Source: RGIG2041 sp045578865 (GTDB taxonomy: Bacteria; Bacillota; Clostridia; UBA1381; UMGS1253). Taken from it: a stretch of DNA of 39,296 bases. The stretch is from NCBI GenBank assembly GCA_045578865.1, contig JAZNLB010000029.1, positions 1-39,296 on the forward strand, read 5' to 3'. A program made the position numbers and the translations under genes. The notes beneath the pieces are model-generated. The model had not been told where the DNA came from, made no database searches, and worked only from the letters and a program-made list of their open reading frames with translations. Of the stretch, positions 6,903 to 13,528 are shown in pieces; the first letter of the stretch is position 1, and every line of letters starts with the position of its first letter.

Positions 6903-7973
6903 ATGCGAAAGGTTTTGGTCTTCATTCTTGTGGTTGTTATTTTGTCGGCTTGCGGGTGTGAATTTATTAAGAAAATGCCTGAAACACCGGTGGAGGAGGT
7001 TGTGCATTTGTATGCGCAGCCGGAGGCTGTGCCGCAGTCGATTTTGGATGCGTTTACTGCACAGACGGGCATTAAGGTAAAATGCTATAAACTCACGGAC
7101 TTAGAGCGTGCACATCGCAAAATTGCAACCGGTGTAAGCCCGTTTGATTTGGTGCTTGCAGATAATGTCACATTGGAGCGTATGGCGGAGGCTGACCTTT
7201 TGCAAACCATAGATATGCAAAAACTCAGTAATGCCGGTTTAATAAAGCCGGGTGCAAAAACATTGCTGGCGCCTTACGCACAGGATAAGATTATGCCGTA
7301 CAGCCGTACATGTGCTGTGCTTGTGCATGATGTGGCGCGCACACTGACACCTGTTATAGCGTATTCAAGTTTGTGGGGGAATGGTTTTGCAAACGCTGTT
7401 AATGTACCTGCGGACGCAAGACTGATGAGTGCGGTTGCCTTGAAGGCGCGCGCTTACAGTGTGAACACGGCTGTTGAAACTCAGTTGAAGGAAACTCGCG
7501 AGTCCTTATGTGCATTAAAGAACAATACATTTTCAAATGTATCGAAGACGCCGCATCTGGATGTAGCGGCAGGGCAGGGTGCTTTGACGGTTGCGTGGGC
7601 AAAAGATGCACAAGATGCAAAAAATGCCAATCCAAACTTAGAAGTATTGTATCCGGCTGAAGGGGCTATTATCAAACTGACGGGCTTTGCCCTTCCGAAG
7701 AGTGCACCGCACACCCAAAACGCATACGAACTTTTGAACTTTCTGCTTCGCGGTGAAAACAACGCAGCAATCAGTATGAATTTGCAGGAGGAAAGCCTGC
7801 ATACACAAATTGCAGATTATACCGACGAAAGTTACACAAATATGCTTGCGGTACATATGGCAGGCAAATATGTATCGGGCGTGGAATGCTTGCAGTATAC
7901 CGGCTTGCAAGACACCTATAATTCTATCTGGGAAGACTATCTGAAGGCATCGGAGGAAACGGATGATTTATAA
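6903..7973 (+). CDS. Extracellular solute-binding lipoprotein (PotD/AfuA-like)
   Basis: A 356-residue predicted lipoprotein: positively charged N-terminus, hydrophobic stretch, and lipobox LSAC with the lipidated Cys at 17. The mature part looks like a type-2 periplasmic-binding fold (opening VVHLYAQP...ILDAFTAQTGIKV, then FDLVLADN), the pattern of polyamine or Fe(III) ABC-transporter binding proteins. The ligand is not predictable here. No permease or ATPase gene is in the neighbourhood. It sits between ymdB (14-base gap) and a thioesterase gene whose start overlaps its last codons by 11 bases. It may serve a transporter encoded elsewhere or have a non-transport role; both are inference. Confidence 0.75.
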   Translation: MRKVLVFILVVVILSACGCEFIKKMPETPVEEVVHLYAQPEAVPQSILDAFTAQTGIKVKCYKLTDLERAHRKIATGVSPFDLVLADNVTLERMAEADLLQTIDMQKLSNAGLIKPGAKTLLAPYAQDKIMPYSRTCAVLVHDVARTLTPVIAYSSLWGNGFANAVNVPADARLMSAVALKARAYSVNTAVETQLKETRESLCALKNNTFSNVSKTPHLDVAAGQGALTVAWAKDAQDAKNANPNLEVLYPAEGAIIKLTGFALPKSAPHTQNAYELLNFLLRGENNAAISMNLQEESLHTQIADYTDESYTNMLAVHMAGKYVSGVECLQYTGLQDTYNSIWEDYLKASEETDDL

Positions 7974-8655
7974 GCAAGCGTTTACAGTCAGATACAGCGA
8001 AATCGGTCCGGAAGGATATGCCGATGCCGCTCAACTGCTCACTTGGTTTCAGGATGCGGCAACGGACCACTCCGAGTCGGTCGGTTTTGGTGCGGATGTG
8101 CTTAAAGAAATGGGCGCAGCCTGGATTGTGTTGCATTGGGATGTAAAAATGTTTATGCCGGTGCGCTACAATCAGCGTGTGTGCGTACAAACATGGGCAT
8201 CGGGCTTTTCGGCGGCTTACGGGCATCGTATGTTTATCTTGTCCGATGCTGAGGGAAATGTGCTTGCGGAAGGCGAGTCGGTTTGGCTTTTGTATGACTT
8301 GGCGCAAAATAAAATTAAAAAAGTTACACCAACGATGTGTGCTCAATACGGTTGTGATGTAAAAATGGCTGCCGAGGTACTGCGTAAGTGGAAAATAGAT
8401 GCGCCTACCGAAGTTTTAAAGACGGAAGACTGGACGGTGCGCCGCAGCGATACGGACACCAACGGGCATGTCAATAATGTAAGCTATGTTCGTGAATTGG
8501 CGGATGTGTTAAATGACGGCGCAAAAATCAAGAAGGTGCGCGTGACATATAAAAAATCCTTGTTTTTAAATGATGTTGCCGAATTGAAAATCGGAAAAAA
8601 CACAGCGGTGATTTTGCGCGACGGAGAAGTTTGTACATTATTTGAATATGAATAA
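7963..8655 (+). CDS. Acyl-ACP thioesterase (FatA/B-type double hotdog)
   Basis: Bacterial acyl-acyl carrier protein thioesterase, 230 residues, predicted to release fatty acids from ACP in the cytosol. The N-terminal hotdog opens with F.VRYSEIGPEG.AD...LL..FQDAA..HS, typical of the family. The second hotdog carries RRSDTDTNGHVNNVSYV (about residues 160-176), which holds the Asp, Asn and His of the plant FatA/FatB-type active site. The ATG at 7963 overlaps the lipoprotein gene and has a GGAGG motif just before it. A bidirectional terminator follows. The link with an orphan lipoprotein and YmdB has no obvious pathway logic. Confidence 0.88.
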   Translation: MIYKQAFTVRYSEIGPEGYADAAQLLTWFQDAATDHSESVGFGADVLKEMGAAWIVLHWDVKMFMPVRYNQRVCVQTWASGFSAAYGHRMFILSDAEGNVLAEGESVWLLYDLAQNKIKKVTPTMCAQYGCDVKMAAEVLRKWKIDAPTEVLKTEDWTVRRSDTDTNGHVNNVSYVRELADVLNDGAKIKKVRVTYKKSLFLNDVAELKIGKNTAVILRDGEVCTLFEYE

Positions 8656-8660
8656 AAAAG

Positions 8661-8690
8661 AGGTCGAAACCCGTAAGGATTTCGACCTTT
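8661..8690. terminator. Bidirectional terminator between thioesterase and DtxR-type genes
   Basis: AGGTCGAAA (8661-8669) pairs with TTTCGACCT (8680-8688). T-rich tracts follow on both strands, stronger on the minus side (CTTTTTT). It serves two convergent genes. Confidence 0.8.
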
Positions 8691-8698
8691 GATTTGCT

Positions 8699-9109
8699 TT
8701 ACCGTTCCTCTGCACTCAACTCCGTTTGCGGCGCGGATTTTTTTAGATGTATTTGCATATGTTTTTGAATACAAAGCATTGTTTCTTCGCTGATGTCATG
8801 CTCGATTTTGCAGGCATCTGCTTCTGCATTTTCGCGGCTGACACCGATTGCCATGAGCGCATCGGTCAGAAGTTGATGCCGATTATAGACGCGCTTTGCA
8901 ATCTTGAGGCCTTTTTCGGTCAATGTAATATAGCCGTTTTCATCAATGAGAATATAGCCTTCGTCACGGAAATTTCGCATTGCAACGCTGACGGTCGGCT
9001 TGGAAAAGTTCATACGACGGACAATGTCGATGGAACGCACCGGATTTTTTGTGGTCGTTAAAATGTATATGGCCTCTAAATAGTTTTCACCCGATTCATA
9101 AATTTGCAT
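8699..9109 (-). CDS. DtxR/MntR-family metal-dependent repressor
   Basis: A 136-residue iron- or manganese-responsive repressor without the SH3-like third domain, like MntR. Residues 1-60 form the winged helix (SIDIVRRMNFSKPTVSVAM is the recognition region); 66-125 form the dimerisation and metal domain. Metal positions read H78, C100, E103 and H104 (CKIEHD), with E12 near the start and Asn at the place of MntR Asp8. The Cys where MntR has Glu99 is the DtxR/IdeR arrangement, so iron is the more likely co-repressor; this is inference. It is transcribed from a promoter at 9142-9170 that overlaps a near-perfect palindrome, suggesting autoregulation. No iron or manganese transporter gene is adjacent. 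Confidence 0.9.
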   Translation of the reverse strand: MQIYESGENYLEAIYILTTTKNPVRSIDIVRRMNFSKPTVSVAMRNFRDEGYILIDENGYITLTEKGLKIAKRVYNRHQLLTDALMAIGVSRENAEADACKIEHDISEETMLCIQKHMQIHLKKSAPQTELSAEER

Positions 9110-9141
9110 AAAGACATCCTCCCGGAATTTTGCTTTAAATC

Positions 9142-9170
9142 ATTATACATTAAACTTTAAAAAAGTTCAA
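9142..9170 (-). promoter_or_regulatory. Promoter and candidate operator of the DtxR-type gene
   Basis: Minus strand: TTGAAC (9165-9170), 17-base spacer, TATAAT (9142-9147). The bases 9150-9170 form an inverted repeat (TTAAACTTT...AAAGTTCAA, 8 of 9 arm positions paired) covering the -35 box and much of the spacer, a plausible operator for the repressor itself. Confidence 0.65.
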
Positions 9171-9189
9171 CAGAATTTTGCGACGGCTT

Positions 9190-9310
9190 AACCATAACGC
9201 ACACATACGAACTCGATTCAAACGAACGCAAATGTGCGCTTTCTTGTTAAAATACTCGGAAATACGCAAAGACGCCCTTTCAGGCGGGTTCGTATGCGTG
9301 TGTTATGGTT
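9190..9310. mobile_element. MITE-like element with ~23-bp terminal inverted repeats
   Basis: The ends AACCATAAC.CAC.CATACGAAC (9190-9212) and its complement (9288-9310) match at 21 of 23 positions. The ~121-bp interior has no gene. The left ~64 bases recur, inverted, at 16291-16360 with 35 consecutive identical bases (9193-9227 against 16325-16359). The right end overlaps the stop codon of the TetR gene. No transposase is in the window, so mobilisation in trans is inference. Confidence 0.8.
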
Positions 9311-9857
9311 ATAAAACGGCAAAAAAATATTTTGTTATTGTTTCGGGCGATTCCTTTTTACCGTGACCAACCCACCATCTTATGGTTTCTACGAAGGTAG
9401 ATGCAATGTGGTTTATCCATAAATCTCGCGGAAGTTTGGCGCTTTTTTCCGAGTCAAACAATGCCAGGTGTGCCTCGATGAGTTGTGTGAGATTGTTTTT
9501 AAAATAGTTGAGAAACAGTCCGTTGTTTTGGGAGGAAAGCAATTCCAGAATTTGATTGTCGTTTTTTTGCAAGTGTTCAAACAGATGCAGAAAAACGGAG
9601 TCGGGCGCTTCACAGTCGAAAATATGCCGATGTTCGCATTTTTCTTTAGTCGCATCAAAAATATGACAAAAAAGTTCTTCGCACAATTCCTTTAATAAAA
9701 AATCCTTTGTCTCAAAATGGGAATAGAAGGTTGCCCTGCCGATGTCGGCGCTTTCTATAATTTCGCCGACGGTAATATGCTCGAAGTCTTTTTTGGATAA
9801 CAGAGAGATGAAGGCTCGGAAAATAGCCTCTCTCGTTTTTCTTTGTCTTCTGTCCAT
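9309..9857 (-). CDS. TetR-family transcriptional regulator
   Basis: A 182-residue TetR repressor. The N-terminal helix-turn-helix is clear: RRQRKTREAIFRAF, ITVGEIIESADIGRATFYSHFETKDFLLKEL (residues about 3-60). The C-terminal ligand domain is of the short TetR_C_8 type seen in DhaS-like regulators; the effector is unknown. The gene diverges from the CDF efflux gene, with 176 bases between starts, so that gene is the natural candidate target. Its stop codon (9309-9311) overlaps the terminal inverted repeat of the element at 9190-9310, so the last residues may have been altered by the insertion; the length is still ordinary for the family. Confidence 0.9.
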   Translation of the reverse strand: MDRRQRKTREAIFRAFISLLSKKDFEHITVGEIIESADIGRATFYSHFETKDFLLKELCEELFCHIFDATKEKCEHRHIFDCEAPDSVFLHLFEHLQKNDNQILELLSSQNNGLFLNYFKNNLTQLIEAHLALFDSEKSAKLPRDLWINHIASTFVETIRWWVGHGKKESPETITKYFFAVL

Positions 9858-9932
9858 AAGATGCGCCTCCGTACAAAATTTGAAAAATGTTCAGTTTCGG
9901 ACAATCGAAATAAATTATATGTGTCTCGCTCG

Positions 9933-9961
9933 TTGACCTTGCCTGAATCTACTGCTAAAAT
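9933..9961 (+). promoter_or_regulatory. Predicted promoter of the CDF efflux gene
   Basis: TTGACC (9933-9938), 17-base spacer, TAAAAT (9956-9961), about 70 bases before the start. A small dyad GAC-AAAA-GTC lies downstream near 10010-10019 and could be an operator. Confidence 0.5.
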
Positions 9962-10033
9962 AATAGTGAATAATATGTTCGGTATTGAATGTATTGTGCC
10001 ATAAATTTAGACAAAAGTCAACAGGGAGGAATT

Positions 10034-10939
10034 ATGAACACACAAAAAAACATTTTAGTTGCATTTGTATTAAATCTGGCATTTTCTGTTTTTGAATTTA
10101 TAGGCGGACTGTATACCGGCAGTGTTGCCATAGTTTCTGATGCCGTGCATGATTTGGGGGATGCTGCAAGCATTGGATTTTCACTTTTTCTTGAAAAAAA
10201 GAGCAAGAAGCAGCCGGACAAAAGTCATACATACGGTTATGCAAGATATTCCGTACTGGGCAGCGTAATCACAACCTGCATCCTCTTGTGCGGTTCTGCG
10301 GCGGTCGTTTATAATGCGGTAAACAGAATACTGTTTCCGGCAGAGATTCGATATAACGGGATGATTTTGTTTGCAGTCGCAGGCGTGTGTGTAAACGCCG
10401 CTGCGGCTATTGTTACCCGTGAAGGCGATTCTCTCAATCAAAAAGCGGTAAATCTTCATATGCTTGAAGATGTGCTCGGGTGGCTGGTTGTGCTCGTCGG
10501 TGCGGTTGTGATGAAATTTACGGATTTTGTGTTCATCGACCCGTTGATGTCGATTGGTGTAGCTGTATTTATTGTAATTAACGCATTCAAGGCTTTGAAA
10601 GAAATACTGGATGTTTTTTTGGAAAGAACGCCTCGGGATACGGATGTGGATAAAATCAGAGAGCATATTTTGCAAATTGACGGTATTACGGATGTGCACC
10701 ATATTCATATCTGGAGTATGGACGGTCAAAACCACTATGCGACCATGCATGTAGTGAGCGAGCAAACGCCTTGCGTGGTTAAACAGAAAGTTCGGGAAGA
10801 ATTGCGGGAACACGGCATAGGGCATGCTACGCTTGAACTGGAAGCGCCGGACGAAGATTGCGGACAGAAAACCTGCCGTACGGAGTGTATGTTGCATGCA
10901 GGGCATCATCACGGTCACCATCATCACCATCATCATTAA
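10034..10939 (+). CDS. Cation diffusion facilitator (zinc-type) with histidine-rich tail
   Basis: A 301-residue CDF-family metal/proton antiporter, six transmembrane helices expected plus a cytosolic C-terminal domain, exporting Zn2+ or similar ions. The transport site is visible as H39...D43 (SDAVHDLGD) in helix 2 and H142...D146 (HMLED) in helix 5, the HD-HD pattern of zinc-preferring CDFs. The C-terminal domain carries VHHIHIW. The protein ends HAGHHHGHHHHHHH, a natural histidine tail that could buffer or sense metal. ATG 10034 is used because GGGAGG lies at 10024-10029; an upstream in-frame ATG at 9989 has no such site. It diverges from a TetR gene and is followed by a strong terminator. 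Confidence 0.95.
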   Translation: MNTQKNILVAFVLNLAFSVFEFIGGLYTGSVAIVSDAVHDLGDAASIGFSLFLEKKSKKQPDKSHTYGYARYSVLGSVITTCILLCGSAAVVYNAVNRILFPAEIRYNGMILFAVAGVCVNAAAAIVTREGDSLNQKAVNLHMLEDVLGWLVVLVGAVVMKFTDFVFIDPLMSIGVAVFIVINAFKALKEILDVFLERTPRDTDVDKIREHILQIDGITDVHHIHIWSMDGQNHYATMHVVSEQTPCVVKQKVREELREHGIGHATLELEAPDEDCGQKTCRTECMLHAGHHHGHHHHHHH

Positions 10940-10960
10940 AGCAGATAGTTGTAATGCAAA

Positions 10961-10996
10961 ACGGAGTTAAACACATTGTGTTTAACTCCGTTTTTT
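10961..10996. terminator. Bidirectional terminator between CDF and HAD genes
   Basis: ACGGAGTTAAACACA (10961-10975) is complementary to 10977-10991 and is followed by TTTTT on the plus side. The HAD gene's stop codon (10982-10984) lies inside the downstream arm, so on the minus strand the hairpin begins within that gene's last codons. Confidence 0.85.
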
Positions 10997-11644
10997 CAGA
11001 AGATAGGTTTGTAAATCTTTTAAATCGTCTGCGATATATACCGGCGCGCAGGCTTCCAGTTCACCCGCAGCTGCGTATCCTAATCGGATGCCGATGGCAT
11101 CAATGCCGTTTGCCTTTGCGCCGAGCAAATCGTGGTGCCTATCGCCAATCATAACCACTTGATGTTTTTGCGTATCGGTAATTTTCAGTTGGCGCAGAGT
11201 TTCGCGGATGACATCGCTTTTTTTGTCGAGTGTGCCGTCAAAAGTAGCACCGACGATGATGTTAAATTGGGATTTCAAATCAAAATTTTCAAGTATCTGT
11301 TCAGCATAGGGCTGCGGCTTAGAGGTTGCAAGGGCAATGATTTTGCCGTGAGCATGCAATGTATCCAGCAGCGCTTTTGCACCGTCAAACGCCTTGTTTT
11401 CATAAAGACCTTTTACGGCAAAGCGTTCGCGGTACTTTTTTAAGGCAAACTGTGCCTGCCCGGCGCTCATGCCGTATACGCGCATAAATTCATCTGTCAG
11501 GGGCGGCCCGATGAAAGAGGTTAAGTTATCTAAATTCGGCTCGTGGATGCCGCAGGCAGCAAGTGCGTACTGCACGCATTTTGTGATGCCTTCTTTTGGT
11601 TCGGTCAGTGTACCGTCTAAATCAAATAAAATATACTGATACAT
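10982..11644 (-). CDS. HAD-superfamily phosphatase (Gph/PpaX-like)
   Basis: A 220-residue haloacid dehalogenase-type hydrolase with an alpha-helical cap. Motif I is FDLDGTL at residues about 6-12 (nucleophile Asp8), motif II is the LATSK segment, the Lys motif lies near DKKSD, and motif IV is MIGDRHHDLLGAK. The FIGPPL segment in the cap region is common among Gph-like members. Substrate is not predictable; phosphoglycolate or a small phosphate ester is the usual guess. The start at 11644 is preferred over 11686: a GGAG site precedes it and MYQYILFDLDG is the expected N-terminus. It has its own promoter and shares a terminator with the convergent CDF gene. Confidence 0.88.
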   Translation of the reverse strand: MYQYILFDLDGTLTEPKEGITKCVQYALAACGIHEPNLDNLTSFIGPPLTDEFMRVYGMSAGQAQFALKKYRERFAVKGLYENKAFDGAKALLDTLHAHGKIIALATSKPQPYAEQILENFDLKSQFNIIVGATFDGTLDKKSDVIRETLRQLKITDTQKHQVVMIGDRHHDLLGAKANGIDAIGIRLGYAAAGELEACAPVYIADDLKDLQTYLLKKRS

Positions 11645-11676
11645 AATTGTCTCCATTTCTTTTGAATCACATTTAT

Positions 11677-11705
11677 AGTATACCATCTTTTATCCAAAAA
11701 GTAAA
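11677..11705 (-). promoter_or_regulatory. Predicted HAD gene promoter
   Basis: Minus strand: TTTACT (11700-11705), 17-base spacer, TATACT (11677-11682), about 30 bases ahead of the start. The rest of the interval to 11945 is AT-rich and I see no gene or repeat in it. Confidence 0.6.
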
Positions 11706-11945
11706 CGGTGCATATTTTTATATTGGCAAAATGAAATATGGCATAGAGTGTGGTAAAAATATAAAAGATAGGGGAAGCGCATATGTGCAGAAGAGAATAA
11801 ACAATGCTGCGTTTTTTGTAACACACATTATAAAGACTTCTCCTTTTTTGAGGACGAAAGCACTTTGTAATGCACCTATAAGAAATATTTATTGTTTAGG
11901 GATGAAAAAAACTTTTTAAAAAATACATTTTTCTCTCTATATGTC

Positions 11946-11973
11946 TTGACTTTTTGCGTTTTGTATGTAAAAA
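11946..11973 (+). promoter_or_regulatory. Predicted rsmD operon promoter
   Basis: TTGACT (11946-11951), 16-base spacer, TAAAAA (11968-11973). The -10 box is weak, and the start codon lies only about 20 bases downstream. Confidence 0.4.
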
Positions 11974-11991
11974 TAAATAGGGGTGAAGTGT

Positions 11992-12546
11992 TTGCGAGTC
12001 ATTGGAGGAAATAAACGCGGTTTGAAACTGGTCGGCTTTGAAGGCGACAGTGTAAGGCCGACGACGGACAGAGTGAAAGAAAACATATTTAACATTATAG
12101 GTCCGTACATTTCCGGTGCAAACACGCTCGATTTGTTCGGCGGAACGGGTGCACTTACCGTAGAGGCGCTCAGCCGTGGCGCTCAAAGCGCAGTGGTGTG
12201 CGATATTTCGGAAAGTTCACTGGCGCTGATTCGTACCAACCTCGAAAAGAGTGGTTATGCCCAGCAAGCGCGTGTTGTCCGTGGGGACGGTGTGCAGTTT
12301 GCAGCGAACGCCAAGGACAAGTTTGATGTGATTTTTATCGATCCGCCTTACGATTCGGATTTGCTTGAGCGCAGCCTTGCGGCGATTGCAAAAAATCAAT
12401 GCATTTGTCCGGATGGTATTATCGTTTGCGAGCGAGAATACGAAAAGGCGCTGCCCAATCTTTCGGGACTCGATGTCATGAAGGATAAAAAGTATGGCAG
12501 AGTGCAGATTTTGGTGCTGCGGTGCAAAAATGAGGAAAAACTATGA
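11992..12546 (+). CDS. rsmD: 16S rRNA (guanine966-N2)-methyltransferase
   Basis: RsmD methylates G966 of 16S rRNA using S-adenosylmethionine. The Rossmann-fold SAM site DLFGGTGALTVEALSRGA and the catalytic DPPY (in FIDPPYDSD) are both present, and the N-terminal RVIGGNKRG...RPTTDRVKENIF is the family signature. A TTG start at 11992 is preferred: AGGGGTG at 11979-11985 is well placed and the protein then begins with RVIGG as usual; a GTG at 11983 lies inside that ribosome binding site. This gives 184 residues. It overlaps coaD by the 4-base ATGA arrangement, and rsmD-coaD is a very common pair in Firmicutes. Confidence 0.93.
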   Translation: MRVIGGNKRGLKLVGFEGDSVRPTTDRVKENIFNIIGPYISGANTLDLFGGTGALTVEALSRGAQSAVVCDISESSLALIRTNLEKSGYAQQARVVRGDGVQFAANAKDKFDVIFIDPPYDSDLLERSLAAIAKNQCICPDGIIVCEREYEKALPNLSGLDVMKDKKYGRVQILVLRCKNEEKL

Positions 12547-13034
12547 AAATTGCAGTTTATCCGGGCAGTTTTGACCCGGTGACATACGGACATTTGGATA
12601 TCATAAAGCGCAGTGCGCGTATCTTTGACAAGGTGATTGTGGGTGTGTTGGACAACCTATCCAAGACATGTATGTTCTCACCGGAGGAGCGCAAGGCGAT
12701 GCTTGAAGTGGCAGCGGCGCAGATAGAGAATGTGGAGGTACATTGCTTCTCTGGTCTGTTGGTGGATTTTATGAAGCAGTTTGACTCTGCGGTGATTATC
12801 AAGGGACTGCGTACCGTTAAGGATTTTGAGTACGAATTTCAAATGGCACTTTTAAATAAGAGCCTCAATCCGGAAGTGGAGACATTTTTTGCCATGACGG
12901 ATTCAAAGTATTCGTACATCAGTTCCAGTATGGTTAAAGAAGTATTTCGTTTGGGCGGCTCGATTGATGAGTTTGTGCCGCCGGTTGTAAAAAATGCAAT
13001 GCAAGAAAAATTTCGGAATGGGGGACAAAAATAA
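12543..13034 (+). CDS. coaD: Phosphopantetheine adenylyltransferase
   Basis: Catalyses the penultimate step of coenzyme A synthesis, 4'-phosphopantetheine plus ATP to dephospho-CoA. The 163 residues match the family. The nucleotidyltransferase signature GSFDPVTYGH (residues 8-17), the KGLRTVKDFEYE segment, and YSYISSSMVKEV near 125 are all present. It begins inside the last codons of rsmD and ends on the A of the next gene's ATG (TAATG), so rsmD, coaD and the following gene are translationally coupled. Confidence 0.97.
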   Translation: MKIAVYPGSFDPVTYGHLDIIKRSARIFDKVIVGVLDNLSKTCMFSPEERKAMLEVAAAQIENVEVHCFSGLLVDFMKQFDSAVIIKGLRTVKDFEYEFQMALLNKSLNPEVETFFAMTDSKYSYISSSMVKEVFRLGGSIDEFVPPVVKNAMQEKFRNGGQK

Positions 13035-13477
13035 TGGAGGTTCTTGAACTGCTCGATATGCTTGAAGATGTGGTGGATAAGGCGATTGGTATTCCGCTGA
13101 TTGGTAAGGCGATTGTGGACCGCGACGAGATGATGGATTTGCTTGAGGAAATCCGAATTAATTTGCCGGATGATTTGAAGCAGGCAAAATGGGTAAAAGA
13201 TGAGCGTCAACGCATTTTGGATGATGCCAATAAAGAGGCTGCGTCGATTATCAAACTTGCAGAGGAGAAAATGGCATCCCTCATTGATGACCACGAAATT
13301 ACCCAGCGTGCATATGCACAGGCGGAGGAAATTGTGGGGAATGCACAAAATAATGCGCGCGATATTCGTATGGGCACAAAGCAATATGTGGACGACCATA
13401 TGGCAACCTTAGAGGCAAAACTGGAAAAGATGATCAGCACAGTGCGCGACAACAGAAATGAACTGAAAAATAAATAA
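13034..13477 (+). CDS. Conserved clostridial coiled-coil protein behind coaD
   Basis: A 147-residue protein of a family often labelled 'ATPase' in Clostridia, where as I recall it also follows coaD; I see no Walker motifs to justify that label. Residues 1-50 contain LLDMLEDVVDKA, IPLIGKAIVDRDEMMDLLEEIR and NLPDDLKQAKWVKDERQRIL; the rest is a charged amphipathic coiled coil resembling the tail of DivIVA-like proteins or ATP synthase subunit b. No membrane segment or signal. The start overlaps the coaD stop by one base. The function is unknown; a cell-envelope or divisome scaffold role would be a guess. A bidirectional terminator follows. Confidence 0.8.
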   Translation: MEVLELLDMLEDVVDKAIGIPLIGKAIVDRDEMMDLLEEIRINLPDDLKQAKWVKDERQRILDDANKEAASIIKLAEEKMASLIDDHEITQRAYAQAEEIVGNAQNNARDIRMGTKQYVDDHMATLEAKLEKMISTVRDNRNELKNK

Positions 13478-13490
13478 ATTAAAAAATAAA

Positions 13491-13528
13491 GCAGAAAGTT
13501 CAAACTTGAACTTTCTGCTCTTTTCTTT
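13491..13528. terminator. Bidirectional terminator between coaD operon and larA
   Basis: GCAGAAAGTTCAA (13491-13503) pairs perfectly with 13506-13518. T-rich bases follow on the plus side and a run of T (from AAAAAATAAA) on the minus side. Confidence 0.85.

Noticed and set aside
9190..9366. 62-codon plus-strand ORF across the inverted-repeat element
   Set aside because: Its codons come from the repeat itself, and a similar peptide appears antisense at 16365 only because the repeat is duplicated there.
10181..10936. 251-codon minus-strand ORF opposite the CDF gene
   Set aside because: Antisense shadow; its Met/Val-rich start simply mirrors the histidine codons of the real gene.
11706..11945. 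Hidden gene or RNA in the AT-rich gap before rsmD
   Set aside because: No start with a ribosome binding site, no stable long hairpin and no repeat seen.
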